Shown here in pieces: positions 42,556 through 54,600 of a stretch of DNA of 64,000 bases. Made by a program: the position numbers and the translations under genes. Origin of the DNA: Litoditis marina (taxonomy: Eukaryota; Nematoda; Chromadorea; Rhabditida; Rhabditidae); the NCBI GenBank assembly GCA_964036275.1, contig OZ038438.1:7942978-8006977 (forward strand). Reading direction: 5' to 3'. The notes under the pieces were generated by a model that saw only the letters and a list, made by a program, of their open reading frames with translations, made no database searches and had not been told where the DNA came from. How positions within the stretch are numbered: position 1 is the first letter of the stretch; each line of letters starts with the position of its first letter.

Positions 42556-43113
42556 CTAAGGTAGGTGAGAGCAATCTGTCGCTCCCGACCTGAGGATAGG
42601 TCGCATAGCTTCCTCAATAATAGTTTGAACAATATGAGCGATAGGCTGCGAAAGTTTCACCTAACTGATCAATTTCACTCAATACCCCTCACGAGCAGAA
42701 CTGATCGAGAAGATACTAACCGACTGAACTTCTTTGTTGCAACAAGTCATGATAGCTTCCGACAGTCTCTCCAGATCTTGCTTAGATACGTCCATTTTGG
42801 ACACCACTCTTAAGTCTCCTGTAAGGTATTGCATACATGAATAAAGGTCAAACATGATGCTACAATCTGACAATATTGAGACATACCGAATTTCTCACGT
42901 CAAAAGGAAAGAACATAACATAGCAACGTTCCGATTAATCAAACCAAGAGGTATGATTTTATATTACATTTTGGATGGTTTCCGAACTCCGATTCTGATA
43001 ATTGGCAAGAGGACCGAAATTGAGTTTAAAAACGGCATAACATACTGACTGGCGATAAAACGTAATTTTGGGTGGCCGAAGTAGTAGGCAGCGTCTTCGA
43101 TACAATTGCTCAT
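42556..43113 (-). CDS. Small unknown protein, 83 aa
   Basis: Three phase-matched exons: 43050-43113, 42721-42818, 42556-42645. The ATG follows an acceptor (TATTGTAG) by about ten bases. The predicted protein starts MSNCIEDAAYYFGHPKLRFI, continues MDVSKQDLERLSEAI, and has a helical stretch SPIAHIVQTIIEEAMRPIL. It looks like an all-helical small protein; no family recognised. Its TAG stop (42556-42558) is the AG of a strong acceptor for NSE1, whose ATG begins at 42551. The upstream 69-aa gene ends 240 bp before its ATG. An alternative is that these are extra 5' exons of NSE1, but no phase-compatible join was found. Confidence 0.5.
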
Positions 43114-43352
43114 ATCTTAAGTTCTACAATACACAGATTAAAACTCCTACCCAATAAACAAATAGCCAAAACCCACTCTGCAAGACCACACGAACGAAAT
43201 GATGAATGAATGCAAGATAGAAACGTTTTCGCTGAAAAATATATTATCAGCTGATGTTTCAATGCATCGGGAAAACAAATGTACATGTATAAATGTGATG
43301 TTAGCTGAGCTAGCTATTTTAAATTAATTTGACAAAGATGGGAAACATTTCC

Positions 43353-43886
43353 TTAAAACTTCGAGACGAAGTCGCAATTGGTTATCCGAATCTTCATTAT
43401 ATTGTGAAATGCAAGCAACAAGACAAATATTACGTTCAAAATTAACGTTTCTGTAGTATCTCGTGTATTATGAAAAACAATTCTCACCGAGACCACCGAA
43501 TGCTCAATCATAAACTGCAGTACGAATTTATGAGAAAGCCCATAATCGTCAGCATGCACTTCAATCTCAGCAAGCAAGGGAATATCAACCTAAAAAGGTA
43601 GTAAACACATGTTCAGAACAAGACTATTCAAATGTGAAAGTAAAAGTAGCATAAGCTGGTTTCCGGCTGATGTTACCTCTTACTGAATGAAAGTGTAACA
43701 CTAGAAAAGCACAAGAATAAAATGGTGGCCAACCTGGGTAAGAAGTTCAAATAGTAGGTTATCAGCTTTCCTCATACTCAGTTTGCAATAACCATGCAAT
43801 ACGCAATAATAGTTTACCTGAACTCCCTTAATGTTCACATGGATAGCACGACTTCTGTTCGATACCTGCTGGCTAGAGAAATCCAT
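43353..43886 (-). CDS. Small unknown protein, 69 aa
   Basis: Three exons: 43818-43886, 43488-43589, 43353-43391, all phase 0. The ATG is seven bases after TTTAG. The protein starts MDFSSQQVSNRSRAIHVNI and contains VDIPLLAEIEVHADDYGLSH and KFVLQFMIEHSVVS. The middle exon has good codon bias and alternating strand/helix pattern. The acceptor of the last exon (AATGAAG) is weak, so the C-terminal 12 residues are uncertain. No family recognised. Confidence 0.5.
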
Positions 43887-44704
43887 ATTCTATCTAAACA
43901 TCATAAATCATAAAGAGGAAGACCGAATCAAAAATGAGCGCACGAGATCAAAGGCGATTTATAGTAGAATGAAAAACAATTTGCAAAACATTCGATCAGA
44001 AATAAGTGGTGGTATATTACTCAAGCACAATTGAATAAATACCGTCGTATCGTAGATAATAAGAACATTAGAAGTCATCCCGCCTCGTCAAAATATAATA
44101 ATTTGCCTCTGAAAATGTACAAAAAATATATAAATTGGCAGTGAAGTTTAAATAATATAGGTAACCTGACATCACTCGAACGGATTACCTACAACCCAAC
44201 CGGTTTAGTTCGACATAGAACTGGTGAGGTAGCGGTTTAGTCAAAACGCACTAGCAAATTATTAGTTTCCGACGCCGCCGTTTAACTTGGAGACATTTGT
44301 AACTATCAAATCACCAATGCATTTTTTCTACTAAATTCCTGATTCGGTAGCGAGGCCGCGCCAACTTTTTATCCATATACGAGCAGCTGCGATCTACCGG
44401 TATAACTCACACAACAACAAAAATTGTGTTAATATTGCACACAATATTATAGTAACTACTATAGTGATTGATTATAACATACAATGGAAATAAACATATT
44501 AACATGAAGCCGATATTAACTGGCAGATCCATTGGCAAAAAAATCTGAATGCCGGCTACATGTAGAATTTCAAATTTTACAGAAATACCAGACAGACAAA
44601 AACTTGTTTTCGCGACTTCAGCAGAATATGCAATTTGAGATGTGCGGGAGGAAAATCGTCTTCGCGGTGTGCATTTAGTATTGGCGGATGATACGGCCTG
44701 ATGC

Positions 44705-45438
44705 TTATTGAAAAATTCTCTCTGTACATGATATGGGCACTACGCTGGCTAGGCCTGCGCTTCCTCCATACTTTGATGGTACTTTCATATAAACATAAAC
44801 ATAGATAATCGAACTGAAACAAAACAGAATACCATCATTCTTCGTTGGATGCCGCGATATACGTTAATTGTTTATTATTATGGGCAGGTGAGATATGTAA
44901 GAGGATCAGACAAATATGCTCTAGAGTACCATGGTTAATTCGGTTGGAAACAAGATGCTGGACGTTATGAGAGACATATATGCTCTACGTTATGGGAGGC
45001 GCACATACACACATCATATCGTCACAACAAAAGCAAGAAAATTAAATAGAAAATGCATATTTGGTCAGCTGTCACATAGTGGGAAAGTTAAACAACCTGA
45101 AAAAAATTGAAACTGTACAATAATAAAAATTAATACCTTGACTAATATATATATATCAAACAAGATTGTAAAAAATATGATACATAAAAAATATGAGCAA
45201 TTGTTAAATAGTTGTATCAAGCTGTCAGAATAGTTCTATTGATATCTTCAAAACTACTGTGGACGTTTCTTACGACCACGTCTATTTTATATTGTGCTTC
45301 TTGTGGTGAAATGATGAACGAGTCTTTATACCTGCAAATAGAAATAGTTGCAAATAGTAGAAGACAGAGAAAAATTTGAATGAAGAGTATAGTCTTTTTC
45401 ACACCTACCCAGACTAACAAAGTACGAAAATAAAACAT
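44705..45438 (-). CDS. Possible small membrane protein, 71 aa
   Basis: Two exons, 45332-45438 and 44705-44813, joined in phase (TTTGCAG before GTATAAAG; GTTTCAG acceptor). One clear transmembrane helix near the N-terminus (TILFIQIFLCLLLFATISI) after MFYFRTLLVWVGVKK, then a short tail with KVPSKYGGSAGLASVVPISC. First candidate gene of the minus-strand cluster. The alternative frames of exon 2 are also open, so confidence is limited. Confidence 0.35.
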
Positions 45439-46979
45439 GGTTCGTTTGATTTACGCGAAAATTATCGGAAAGACAAACGATTTTCGCATTCAATTTCGAT
45501 TCCCTTTCCCTATTAGAGAGTGTTCAAAAATATTTTTGACAAAGCTGCTGAAGTTTGCGCACAAAACCGTTGTTGCCAAGTTCTGAAGTGTACAGTAGGA
45601 GTCGACTAAACCTCGCAGCATTTAACTATCCGTCCATTACGTTGATAAAGTAACCTTGTCGTAAGACATTATCCGGCCCCAAAAATAAAATTTCCAGGCT
45701 ACATGCTCTGGCACAATATAATCAGCACGTGTTGAGACCACCCGAACATTACATGAGAGGATTTCTGCGCTTACTTTTCTCTGAGCGATCTTATGTCTGC
45801 TGCATCTACATGCTAGAAAACTACCCAATCTGACAACACGCTTCTGAGTCATGCGAAATAACGGACTTAGAAGCAGAACACGCAGATTGTGGCGTGATAC
45901 TGCCGCTACCAGTTTCAAGAATGGGGCCGCTACCTATAATCATGCGTGTTGTCGTACTGCTAAATATACAACAAAAAGTATGATTCTGGTATAACCCACC
46001 TCCAGTTCAAGTGGGCTGTTGTTTGGTTAGAACACAGTGATACATTAAAATCCTCGTTGACCAAAGGTGAGTGCCAACGAGCAAAGCGCAACTTGTCTCT
46101 CCGTCTGAACGACAACGCTATGATACAGACAAGATAACTTGGAGAAAAGATTTCGAACAGGCAATAAGTTGTATGCAACTTGAAAATGGTTATGTACGAC
46201 CGCCTGATGACGTCTTTGCCGCCCAACGCGTATTTGTGGCCACGAATGCCTCAGGCATGCAGAGACAAAAAGGTATGGAGATGGGATCACCACTGTGTAT
46301 CATTCTGATGTGACGAACTACACATGAAACTTGAAGCACGACCAACATATTTGTTACTGCATTATATCCGTTCGTTCGTGATTAACGATTTCTCGTCTCT
46401 TTTCGAACTTTGATTGTTTGAGCAATATAACCAGAAGGGGATATTGTATTGCTTTAATGACAAGGATCTCATTCCTACAACCTGTAGTTGTTTCGCTCTG
46501 CCATTAGGTTTAGTAGTTTTGCATATACCGTTTTGCATGTAGCATACACAGAGAAAGCATGTACCGGTAATGATTAACGTAAATTACGATTTCATTAACT
46601 CTATCGAAAAGGTTTTTGAACCGATATCTCCACATTGAGTTCGGACAACTTTAACCACGCTGGTACGAATAGCAGATTTTCGATGGTCCAATTCCAATGA
46701 TGTTTATCAACTGATCGATCTTGGTTTCATTTCAATAGTGAAGGTTAGGACGTGTGCTCAAGTGTGAGGAATCCAAGTGCTGATTGTAACACAGTTATTG
46801 TCGTATGCTCAGAATACACGTGATTTGCTGCCATAACCGAAGAAGAAGACAGCTGTTATGCACAAACACGTAATGTTTTTGATGAAGATATCTATTTACA
46901 TTCCATCAAAGTAACAGTGAGTAACGCGTATGAAAATTTTAATTGTTGAATGGAATATGCCCTCATCCCCCCAATAAGC
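45439..46979. other. Region between gene cluster and DUF273 gene
   Basis: No gene assigned. Open frames at 45637-45918 (minus) and 46051-46313 (plus; DDVFAAQRVFVATNASGMQR) have coding-like composition. I found neither a sound acceptor, nor a start, nor a family for either; they may be exons of unrecognised genes or relics. Confidence 0.35.
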
Positions 46980-49319
46980 TCACCGTTTCTGCCATCCGTG
47001 AATGAAAAGATCGCTATCACTCCAAGCAGAGTTAGTTAACCATCCATCTCGAGCCCATGCATGTCCCTTAAACCAAACAAAAAGTGGTCATTAGTGTATT
47101 CCCGAGCTCATGAATGTCCCTTAGACTAGACAAAAAGTAGCTATATTAGTGAACGTTTCCAACTAAATGCCCACTAAACGAACTATAAAGTACGACAACA
47201 AACGGTGATTACCTTCGATAGTATTTTAATGTGTGGTGGAGGATGACGCGAGAGAAAAACTTGAATACAGACTTCGTAGACTGAGAGCGTATCATAGTCA
47301 CTAAAACGATAGTATAACTTCACTCTGCGCCACCGAGAACTAGACCGGCTAGGCCGACTTGGAAAACAGTAAAACCATGGAAGTACACACTTCCCAAAAA
47401 TGACCAATGCCGGTATATGCATTAGTACACTTCGCAAATATGCAGTAATTCTCATGAAATTGACACTTTTTGTGTGAAGTTTACAGTGCAGTTTTGAACT
47501 AAGCATGGATCTCTGAAACTAATTTCAATATAAATCACCGTAGGACCTGTTAAAAGGGTCCGCTTCATAACTAGATCGTCAATATACCAGCTGGCACATA
47601 CGAACGATTGCAAATAAGTTTGCGCATGAAATGCTTAAGATTTTCGTTTGCCTGAAAAAGTCACTTGAGAGGCAGTGTAGACATGCGCTCGGTTGTGCTT
47701 TGGCAGCAATCCGGGAGCAACCTCATGTATATTGTATAATCGTAATTATGAGCCAGTTGGTACCCTTGACCGCCGTGTACAGAGTGTCGCTAAGAAGCCG
47801 ACCTCTCAAGTTACTTTTTCAAACAAACACAAATCTTATCTGACAATAAGGGCATTGCATTCAGAACTCTAAACTGGATAAAATAATTGACTGACGTGGA
47901 TGCATTCCAGTAACGAGCACAGTTATTTACTTCCTCTTCAAGTCCATGTTCAGATCTGTTTGACAGCTCAGTTAAATAGAACTTTGCGATTACCATCTGA
48001 AGCACAACTCGTATGAGTGACCATCAATGCCAACAAACCCACTTCAAAGCAAAGTAAGATAAAATAAATTATCAAAACCAACATGAAGAGCACCATTATC
48101 AGTCCCGTGAAAAGAGTTTGGGAGCAGAAATTCATAATTGGCCCAGAACCTGAGAAACTTGTTGGAGAAGTGATTATTTCTGAAAAATATGGATGAACCC
48201 ACATATCAAATAATGCTCGCAACAAAAACACCGAGACATCGAACTAAATTTCCAAACCTCAATAAATATGATCCTGCCATTATCTCGTGGTTGAAAATTC
48301 TCTGATAAAGTACAATATGGTCAGAGGAGTTGGTTGGAACGAAGTCTTCAATGGCACGTTTAGGATTAATGACAGCCATATCAGCGTCAAGGAACAGGAG
48401 CCAACTCTCCGTCATGTCATACAGTGCTTCAGCAAACACACAATGCCGTCGAAACATTATCTGAGTGAAAAAATAAACAATAAAGACATCTCACCAGAAA
48501 ACAAATGCAGAAGTGAACGAGTGACTGAAATCAACCATAAACTAATGAACATGGATATTTGTTCACTACCAAAATTATGACCTATACCATAGTTTCATTG
48601 CACAATATTTTTTTTGAAAATTGCGGACGGGGTGGTGTACGGGAAGAGCCTCTAGGTTCACCAAACGGGGTTCAATTGATTAATTGGTTTTCTCCGCAAA
48701 AATAATCATAATCAAGATGTTTCGATTTTCGTTTGGTGTAAATTTTTTGGAAACGAAATTCTCACGTTTTTGAATGTGTATTGTTTCATCAGGGGTCAAT
48801 TGAAAACGCTGAACTCACATCCTTCTGAACACAATTCTTTGAGTAGTGAAGATCGCGAGACATATCTATTATGTGTAAAGAATAATTATGTAAAATACAG
48901 TAGCACCGTACGGATGAAATAGCCAGAGAATACTGATCCCAATTATTAGTATCCGCTACCACAATAACCACACCAATAAGACCTTTGGTTACAATATCTG
49001 AATAAGTATTATCTTTTCAACAGATACTACCAGACATGTGTACTACAGCTAGTGGCAGCATACAGTCTACTGGTTGAATTTTGATATCCACGTGAAAAAG
49101 AGTATGTAACCATAAAACCCACGAAAAGATGTTGCAAAAAGGATACACCTGAAAGGGTGAATTGTAAGTTCACTAACCTGGTAAGTGTATAGGAATCAGT
49201 ACTTCCCTCTGATATGAGTTCATCAGCGAGACATAAACTTTGCCAATAATAAGTTCCTCGAACAATCCAACAAAAAAAATAAAAATAAGGAGTAGGGCGA
49301 ATAAGCGAAATCTTCGCAT
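46980..49319 (-). CDS. Nematode DUF273-type glycosyltransferase, apparent 3' frameshift
   Basis: Type II Golgi glycosyltransferase of the large nematode DUF273 family. Exons: 49178-49319, 48819-48982, 48258-48460, 48083-48179, 47896-47996, 47213-47300, 46980-47067. The N-terminus is [20 protein letters not shown] (signal anchor). Family blocks: [42 protein letters not shown] with the DxD metal motif, [48 protein letters not shown] and GHAWARDGW. After this last block one extra base in a G run (47040-47042) puts the conserved continuation [19 protein letters not shown] out of frame. The reading frame then meets TAA two codons on. This is either a sequencing error or a decaying gene. The last exon's acceptor is tandemly duplicated. 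Confidence 0.85.
47051..47152 (-). repeat. Tandem duplication of the last DUF273 acceptor
   Basis: Two imperfect copies of about 48 bp with a 53-bp period (47051-47097 and 47104-47152). Each carries the pyrimidine tract, AAG acceptor and the first codons of the last exon (minus strand GGACATGCATGGGCTCG against GGACATTCATGAGCTCG). The outer copy has a TGA in frame, so only the inner one can code. Confidence 0.8.
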
Positions 49320-49632
49320 CTCACTTCCACCCGCGGAAACTATCTGCACAACGGCGCCATATGCGAAATCCGGAGCCTAAAGATAGATTACATTGGTAGT
49401 AATAGGTTGATTGTAAACTATCAAGAGAGGAAATCATTTTTTTCTAGTATATATAATTAGAATTACTGAACTGGTGGAATTGTTGTGCGTCATTCCAACT
49501 CAACTTCAGGAATTGTAGCGTGCAGAGACTTTCAACATGATGTCAAGTTAGCGCCTGATATTATAATATCATATAACTAGTAGATTGCCTATATATATGA
49601 CGGAATTGTTTACCATGGATAACTTGGGTTGA

Positions 49633-51065
49633 TGAATTAATGGTGAATTCTATATGTGATCGGGTTTTTTTGTAACCTAACCGGTTTTTAGCAACCTATT
49701 TTTCAGGTTACCTCAGTAGGTAACCTGAGATGAAAGACCGGTTATCTGTTTTCCTAATAAAAATATTGATTTTTGCCTTTAATTTGGTCGTTAACCGAAA
49801 TTCTGTTTTACTCAGGTGAAAGTTACAGGACTAAATAGGCTAAATCCAGGGAAATTTCGGAAAATATAAATGGCTGGATTAGAACCAAATTAGGCTTTTC
49901 GGCACCTAATTTAGCCTGGTAGATACCTATTTTAGGTCTGTCGTCACCTATTTCAGGCCTGTAGCCCCTATTTTGAACTGGAATTAACCTATTTTAGGCT
50001 TGTAGCCACCTATTTCGGGCATTCGCGAAAAAATAAATATTGCGTGTTACAAGCCCAAAATAGGTTAATTCCAGCTCAAAATAGGGGCTACAGGCCTGAA
50101 ATAGGTGTCTACCAGGCTAAATTAGGTGCCAACAAGCCTAAAATAGGTGCCGACAAGCCTAATTCGGTTCTAATCCAGCTATTTCGATTTCCTAAATTTC
50201 CCTGGATTTAGCCTATTTTAGGCTCGTAGTTTTCATCCTTGAAGGTTACCCACCGGTTACCTTAAAGAAAGTCACCGAAAACCAGTTACCACAGGAGCGC
50301 CGGTTTCCCTGAAATTCCCCGATTTTTTCCCTGATTCTACCTCAATCGTTCCGGGATCATTTCGCGAAATGATCAGAGCGAAAAGAAGGTGAAAACCGGG
50401 AAAAATCCCGGGAATTTCCCGGTTGTCACCTTACAATTTCTCAGTAACTTCTCAGAAATTTTTCACACGTGATTGAAAAAACTAATAATATTTTTTCTTG
50501 GTAAAAGTATTTTTCGAAAATGTTATCAAAAATATATTTTCTTGAAAAATATTTTTCTAAAAAATATTTTTCAAAATATTAATAATATATGAAGAGAATA
50601 GAAGTGCATATTTCATTAGTAAAAACTTCATGAAATGAACTTCATTGTATCATCCCTATCGATATTCAGACCTCGATGTTGAGCTGATAATTTCCAAAAT
50701 ATCAAATCACGGCACCCCTGGCCGCGCCGTATCTAGTACGGGTTACGCGATTGCCGCGGCGAAAGGCTTATCCATGCCCTTTTTCCGATGCTTTTCCCCG
50801 ATGCTGAGTTACCCAGAAATTATCGAGAAATTGTAGGGTATTTTATCATATTTTCCCGCACTTTTCCCTGATACTGAGTTTCCCTGAAATTTCCGAGAAT
50901 TTATAGAGTTTATACCTCCATTTCACCCTGAAAATACCTTGAACGTTCTCGTGGATTTCCCGGAAATTCCATTTCCCCGAAACACCCTAGGTTTTTCCGG
51001 GTGCCCAATTTTCCGATGGTCGTTACCGAAAAACCCGGTTACATATAGAATTGGCCTGAATTAAT
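49633..51065. mobile_element. MULE-like element, family A, with 9-bp target duplication
   Basis: Element 49642-51056 has ends GGTGAATTCTATATG and CATATAGAATTGGCC and an exact 9-bp direct repeat TGAATTAAT at 49633-49641 and 51057-51065. Nine-base duplications are typical of Mutator-like elements. Inside are GGTAACC blocks shared with the DPH6 intron MITEs, a large palindrome (49818-50240) and TTTCCCTGA-rich repeats. No transposase seen. Confidence 0.82.
49818..50240. repeat. Long imperfect palindrome nested in the MULE-like element
   Basis: Arms of about 200 bp around a centre near 50030. The left arm has TAAATCCAGGGAAATTTCGG and CCTATTTTAGGCTTGTAG; the right has the complements TTTCCCTGGATTTA and CAAGCCCAAAATAGG. 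Each arm itself is built of CCTATTTTAGG/CCTAAAATAGG modules. Confidence 0.8.
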
Positions 51066-51067
51066 TC

Positions 51068-51068
<1 letters not shown>

Positions 51069-51112
<44 letters not shown>
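51069..51112. repeat. AT dinucleotide microsatellite
   Basis: About 20 AT units directly beside the MULE-like element. Similar runs lie inside CERT introns near 56328, 56984 and 58629. Confidence 0.9.
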
Positions 51113-51113
<1 letters not shown>

Positions 51114-51114
<1 letters not shown>

Positions 51115-51172
51115 AATTGCACAGTCACGTGAAACATGTTAAACACAGCAGAACTCAGAAACGTGCAATGAC
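51114..51172. repeat. 58-bp dispersed repeat, copy 2
   Basis: CAATTGCACAGTCACGTGAA through CAGAAACGTGCAATGAC; matches 28539-28596 in the same orientation. Confidence 0.8.
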
Positions 51173-51652
51173 AAAGCGCACTATGGCTCATTAGAATGCT
51201 AACTTAACGTGACTATTCAATTGACTTCTACTATAGTTCACATCATTCCTATTGAGACGCCTACAGTACACATTCACAATTTCCAACGGATTTTTCTACG
51301 GCAAACTTCAATTATTCGGAAATATTTTCGAATACTTCGAAAGAAGGAATAATAACTCTGGTGATTGTGAATTCAAAACGAAAGTTATTCCGTTAAGTGT
51401 AACTAAAACCGACTGAAAATTACTAATCATACTGGAAGGTCTCAATAGGAATGAAAACACTAAAATCAAAAATATAAACTGTACAAACAGAGAGACGAAG
51501 AATATAGTTTGTTCATAATTCTTTAATCTGATCCAACAAACCAAGATTATCACATAATGTAAGAGAATTTATATGGATTTATCAAGACAAAACAGTAATT
51601 ACAAAAATCACAGTCAAACATAAATGTATGTACACTTGGAGAATATACATAG
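51173..51652. other. CERT downstream region
   Basis: AT-rich sequence, presumably holding the CERT 3' UTR. No canonical AATAAA was noticed close to the stop on the minus strand, and no other gene is seen. Confidence 0.35.
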
Positions 51653-54600
51653 TTATATAGCTACCGGTTTCCCTTTAACACGCTTTACTACAAAATCTGT
51701 GAAGGTTCGGAGAAATTTGGGATATTCCTTCTTGTAAACATGCCGCAAAGCAGCAACAGGCACCCAACCACCAGGATGTACTGAAAAGAATCAAATTTGT
51801 GTACACATGCTCAAGCATGACAGAACCTTCTGATTTCTATTACTCTATAACCATCTCTTCGACACTCCAACCCACTCGTTTTCTGCTATCGGAGTATCTT
51901 TGGCAAGACCACTGCTCAGCAAATAAAATAAATCACCACTGCCTTATCAATTGGGTGAACGTAAACCGCATAGTAACAGCCGGTAACTGACACTCAAATT
52001 TAAAAAAAACATACTAACCACGCGAAACATATGTTATGTTGCACTGTATATCATTTCGAGATAATTCTGCCAACGGTTTCTTATTCAGGATGACGGTCTC
52101 GCATATCATTGACACTGTTAACCCAACACGAACGCTCGAGGAAGAAGCAAGCTGTAAAAGAAGCAACATTAATCGGGGGGAGGTACAGCTGCCCATCACC
52201 CTGTGGCCGTATTTTGTAAGCTCAAATAGCCGGGTAAGCTATTTGAGCAAAATTTCAACGATCTAATTCTAATTCAGTTAACGTTATTTCATTTTAATTT
52301 CTGCTGATTAAACGCAGGGTTTCTAGTTTTACATGAAAGCAAGATATATATCAAAATAAGTGAGAGAGAAGTTTGTAGTACGCTATTTGAATTTTGCTCA
52401 AATAGCTTACCCGGCTATTTGAGCTATTTGAGCAATATTGCCACCGATCAAAAATAGGTTGAGAAGGGCTCGCAGTACAATCGCCACCCACCTTCGGGTG
52501 ACAGGGCGATTGTACACCACTCATTTACCGCAGGCTCGGGTTGAGTGGAAGGCGATTGTTCATGAATCCCGGTATGTACGATCACCCCCCATTTTGTATT
52601 GTGGGGGGGGGGGTGGTTATTGTTCTATGTCGAAGATGAATGTTTTTAAATATTTCCCATTAATCTAATTAACAAACAAACAAACAGTAAATTTAAATAT
52701 ATTATGTACATTTAGGAACTAACCGGCACGTCCGACCTCGTGATATCCTTATTACACACGATGTAGAGATCGTGAGCTGGACTATTAGCTGGTTTCAAAT
52801 GGTCGACTCGTCGGATATGCGAAACGAATAAAGATTCACGCGGGGCGGCAGGCCAAACCTACAACACCAAAAACGTAAATACAATAACCTAGGCGTATTC
52901 CATGAACTTCAGCAACGAAATTACTATTCATACAAGCATGGATCGCACCTCTTAAATAATTACGAGGGTCACACACGCACGTAAGACGTAACCCTAGACA
53001 GATTTTTGACCGCAGCACCCTTCTAATTGATGCCCGCGATCCTTTTCCTGGCCAGAAAAATTTCGACCACGTACATAGCATATGGTCTTTCGTTTCTCCT
53101 GAAAACTAGCAATACCTCTCTTTTTTTGTGTCGTGACCCAACCAAAATAGTCCAAAACTGCCATTTCCGTCAATTTTTAGTTCAAAGCCCGCCAAATTTT
53201 TTGTGTAATGTCGCGTTGTTCAGCGCAAAGGGTGAACCGCGGGTTAAAATTTAGCATAACGGTAAACTTATTTTTTATCATTTTCCTACAATTTCATAGA
53301 CACTTTTTTTATCCTACAATTTCATGGAGACACTTTTTCCTAGCTCGTGAAGCTCTTCGGAAACATTTTCAGAGTTCGCTTTTCGTGTCCTACCTTCATT
53401 AATTGTCACTAATTGTCCATCAAATTAATTAGTTTTCAACTCGCGACCTGTCTTTTTCACAAAAATTAGTTCACACTTACTGTCTTGTGTTTCTGGTGAA
53501 GAACAATGGTGTCTTTACTGATTTCTTCAACAACTTTCATATCATCGAGAGTGTGGTCCCAATCCTTCTTGAAAGTTGCTTCATAAAAGTGATGCATGAA
53601 TTCTAGTGCAGTGACACCCTGTAAAGCACATAACCATAATTATTGCAAAACTGAAAATGATATTGAGTTTTACTTATTATAAAACTCCTGCAAATTACCT
53701 TGACCTGATGAACTGCCTTCAACGGATCAACTGGAAGACCTCCCTCATCCTGAACTTCACGAGTATACATACGCATTGCACCATCTTCGGCGAATAAACT
53801 CCATACATTATCTTCAACTCCGGCTAATGCGTACCTTCAAATGAAAAAGTTAAAGAACATGAAAACAATGACGATATCCACTACTTCCAAACCAGCTTAT
53901 AACATAGGCCACAATTGCATGCGCGAAAAAATCTGTTACAAAAATAATGGCTACACAACTTACCGTTAGGGTAGAAACATTTCATGGATAATTATCGGAT
54001 AGCAGTTAAACGCCCTGAGCCTTTACATTATCATACTTTTATATTATAACTCCAAAAACTTACTTCAACTGCTCCAAGGCAAGAGTATCCACGAAATCGA
54101 ACATTGTATGGTGTCGGGGCATTTCCAGAATGTCGTAATGACCAAACGGTAGATTCTGAAAAGTGTTCTCTAAGGCAGGGTTCATACTTCCTGTAGCTGA
54201 ATTAGGCGACAGCAGCAGTCGCCGCGTAGCATTTTCGAAATGCTGCTGTCGCTCAATTTGGCAGCAGCAATGTCGCTTGATCTAGCTACCAAAAAGTATG
54301 AACGATTTTTTCTTCGATTTGTACTAAATGCCAAATTTTATGTCAAAAACCATGATCTTTTTCAAAAATGTTAGTTTCACTTGATAATTTTGGTCTAGAT
54401 TGTTCGAAAAACCTTACTGCATGGTTATTTGGTGGAAATTTCTATCATGATACAGTGAGTGAATTTTTTATAAGATCCAATGTTTTTCTCTCGATTAATG
54501 ATTTATTTTGTTTTAAAACCCACTCCAAGTTCGAAAGTGTGATTTTCCAAGTTTCAATAAACTTACAATGTAAGAAAGATTTGTTTTGATAGCTTTAGAA

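Noticed and set aside
42556..42590. 34-nt intron GTCGGG...CTTAG between the 83-aa ORF and NSE1
   Set aside because: Too short for a credible intron; reading through to TAG and treating CCTTAG as a trans-splice acceptor explains both genes.
46051..46313. Plus-strand open frame with coding-like composition
   Set aside because: Starts right after an in-frame TGA with no acceptor or ATG of quality, and no family recognised.
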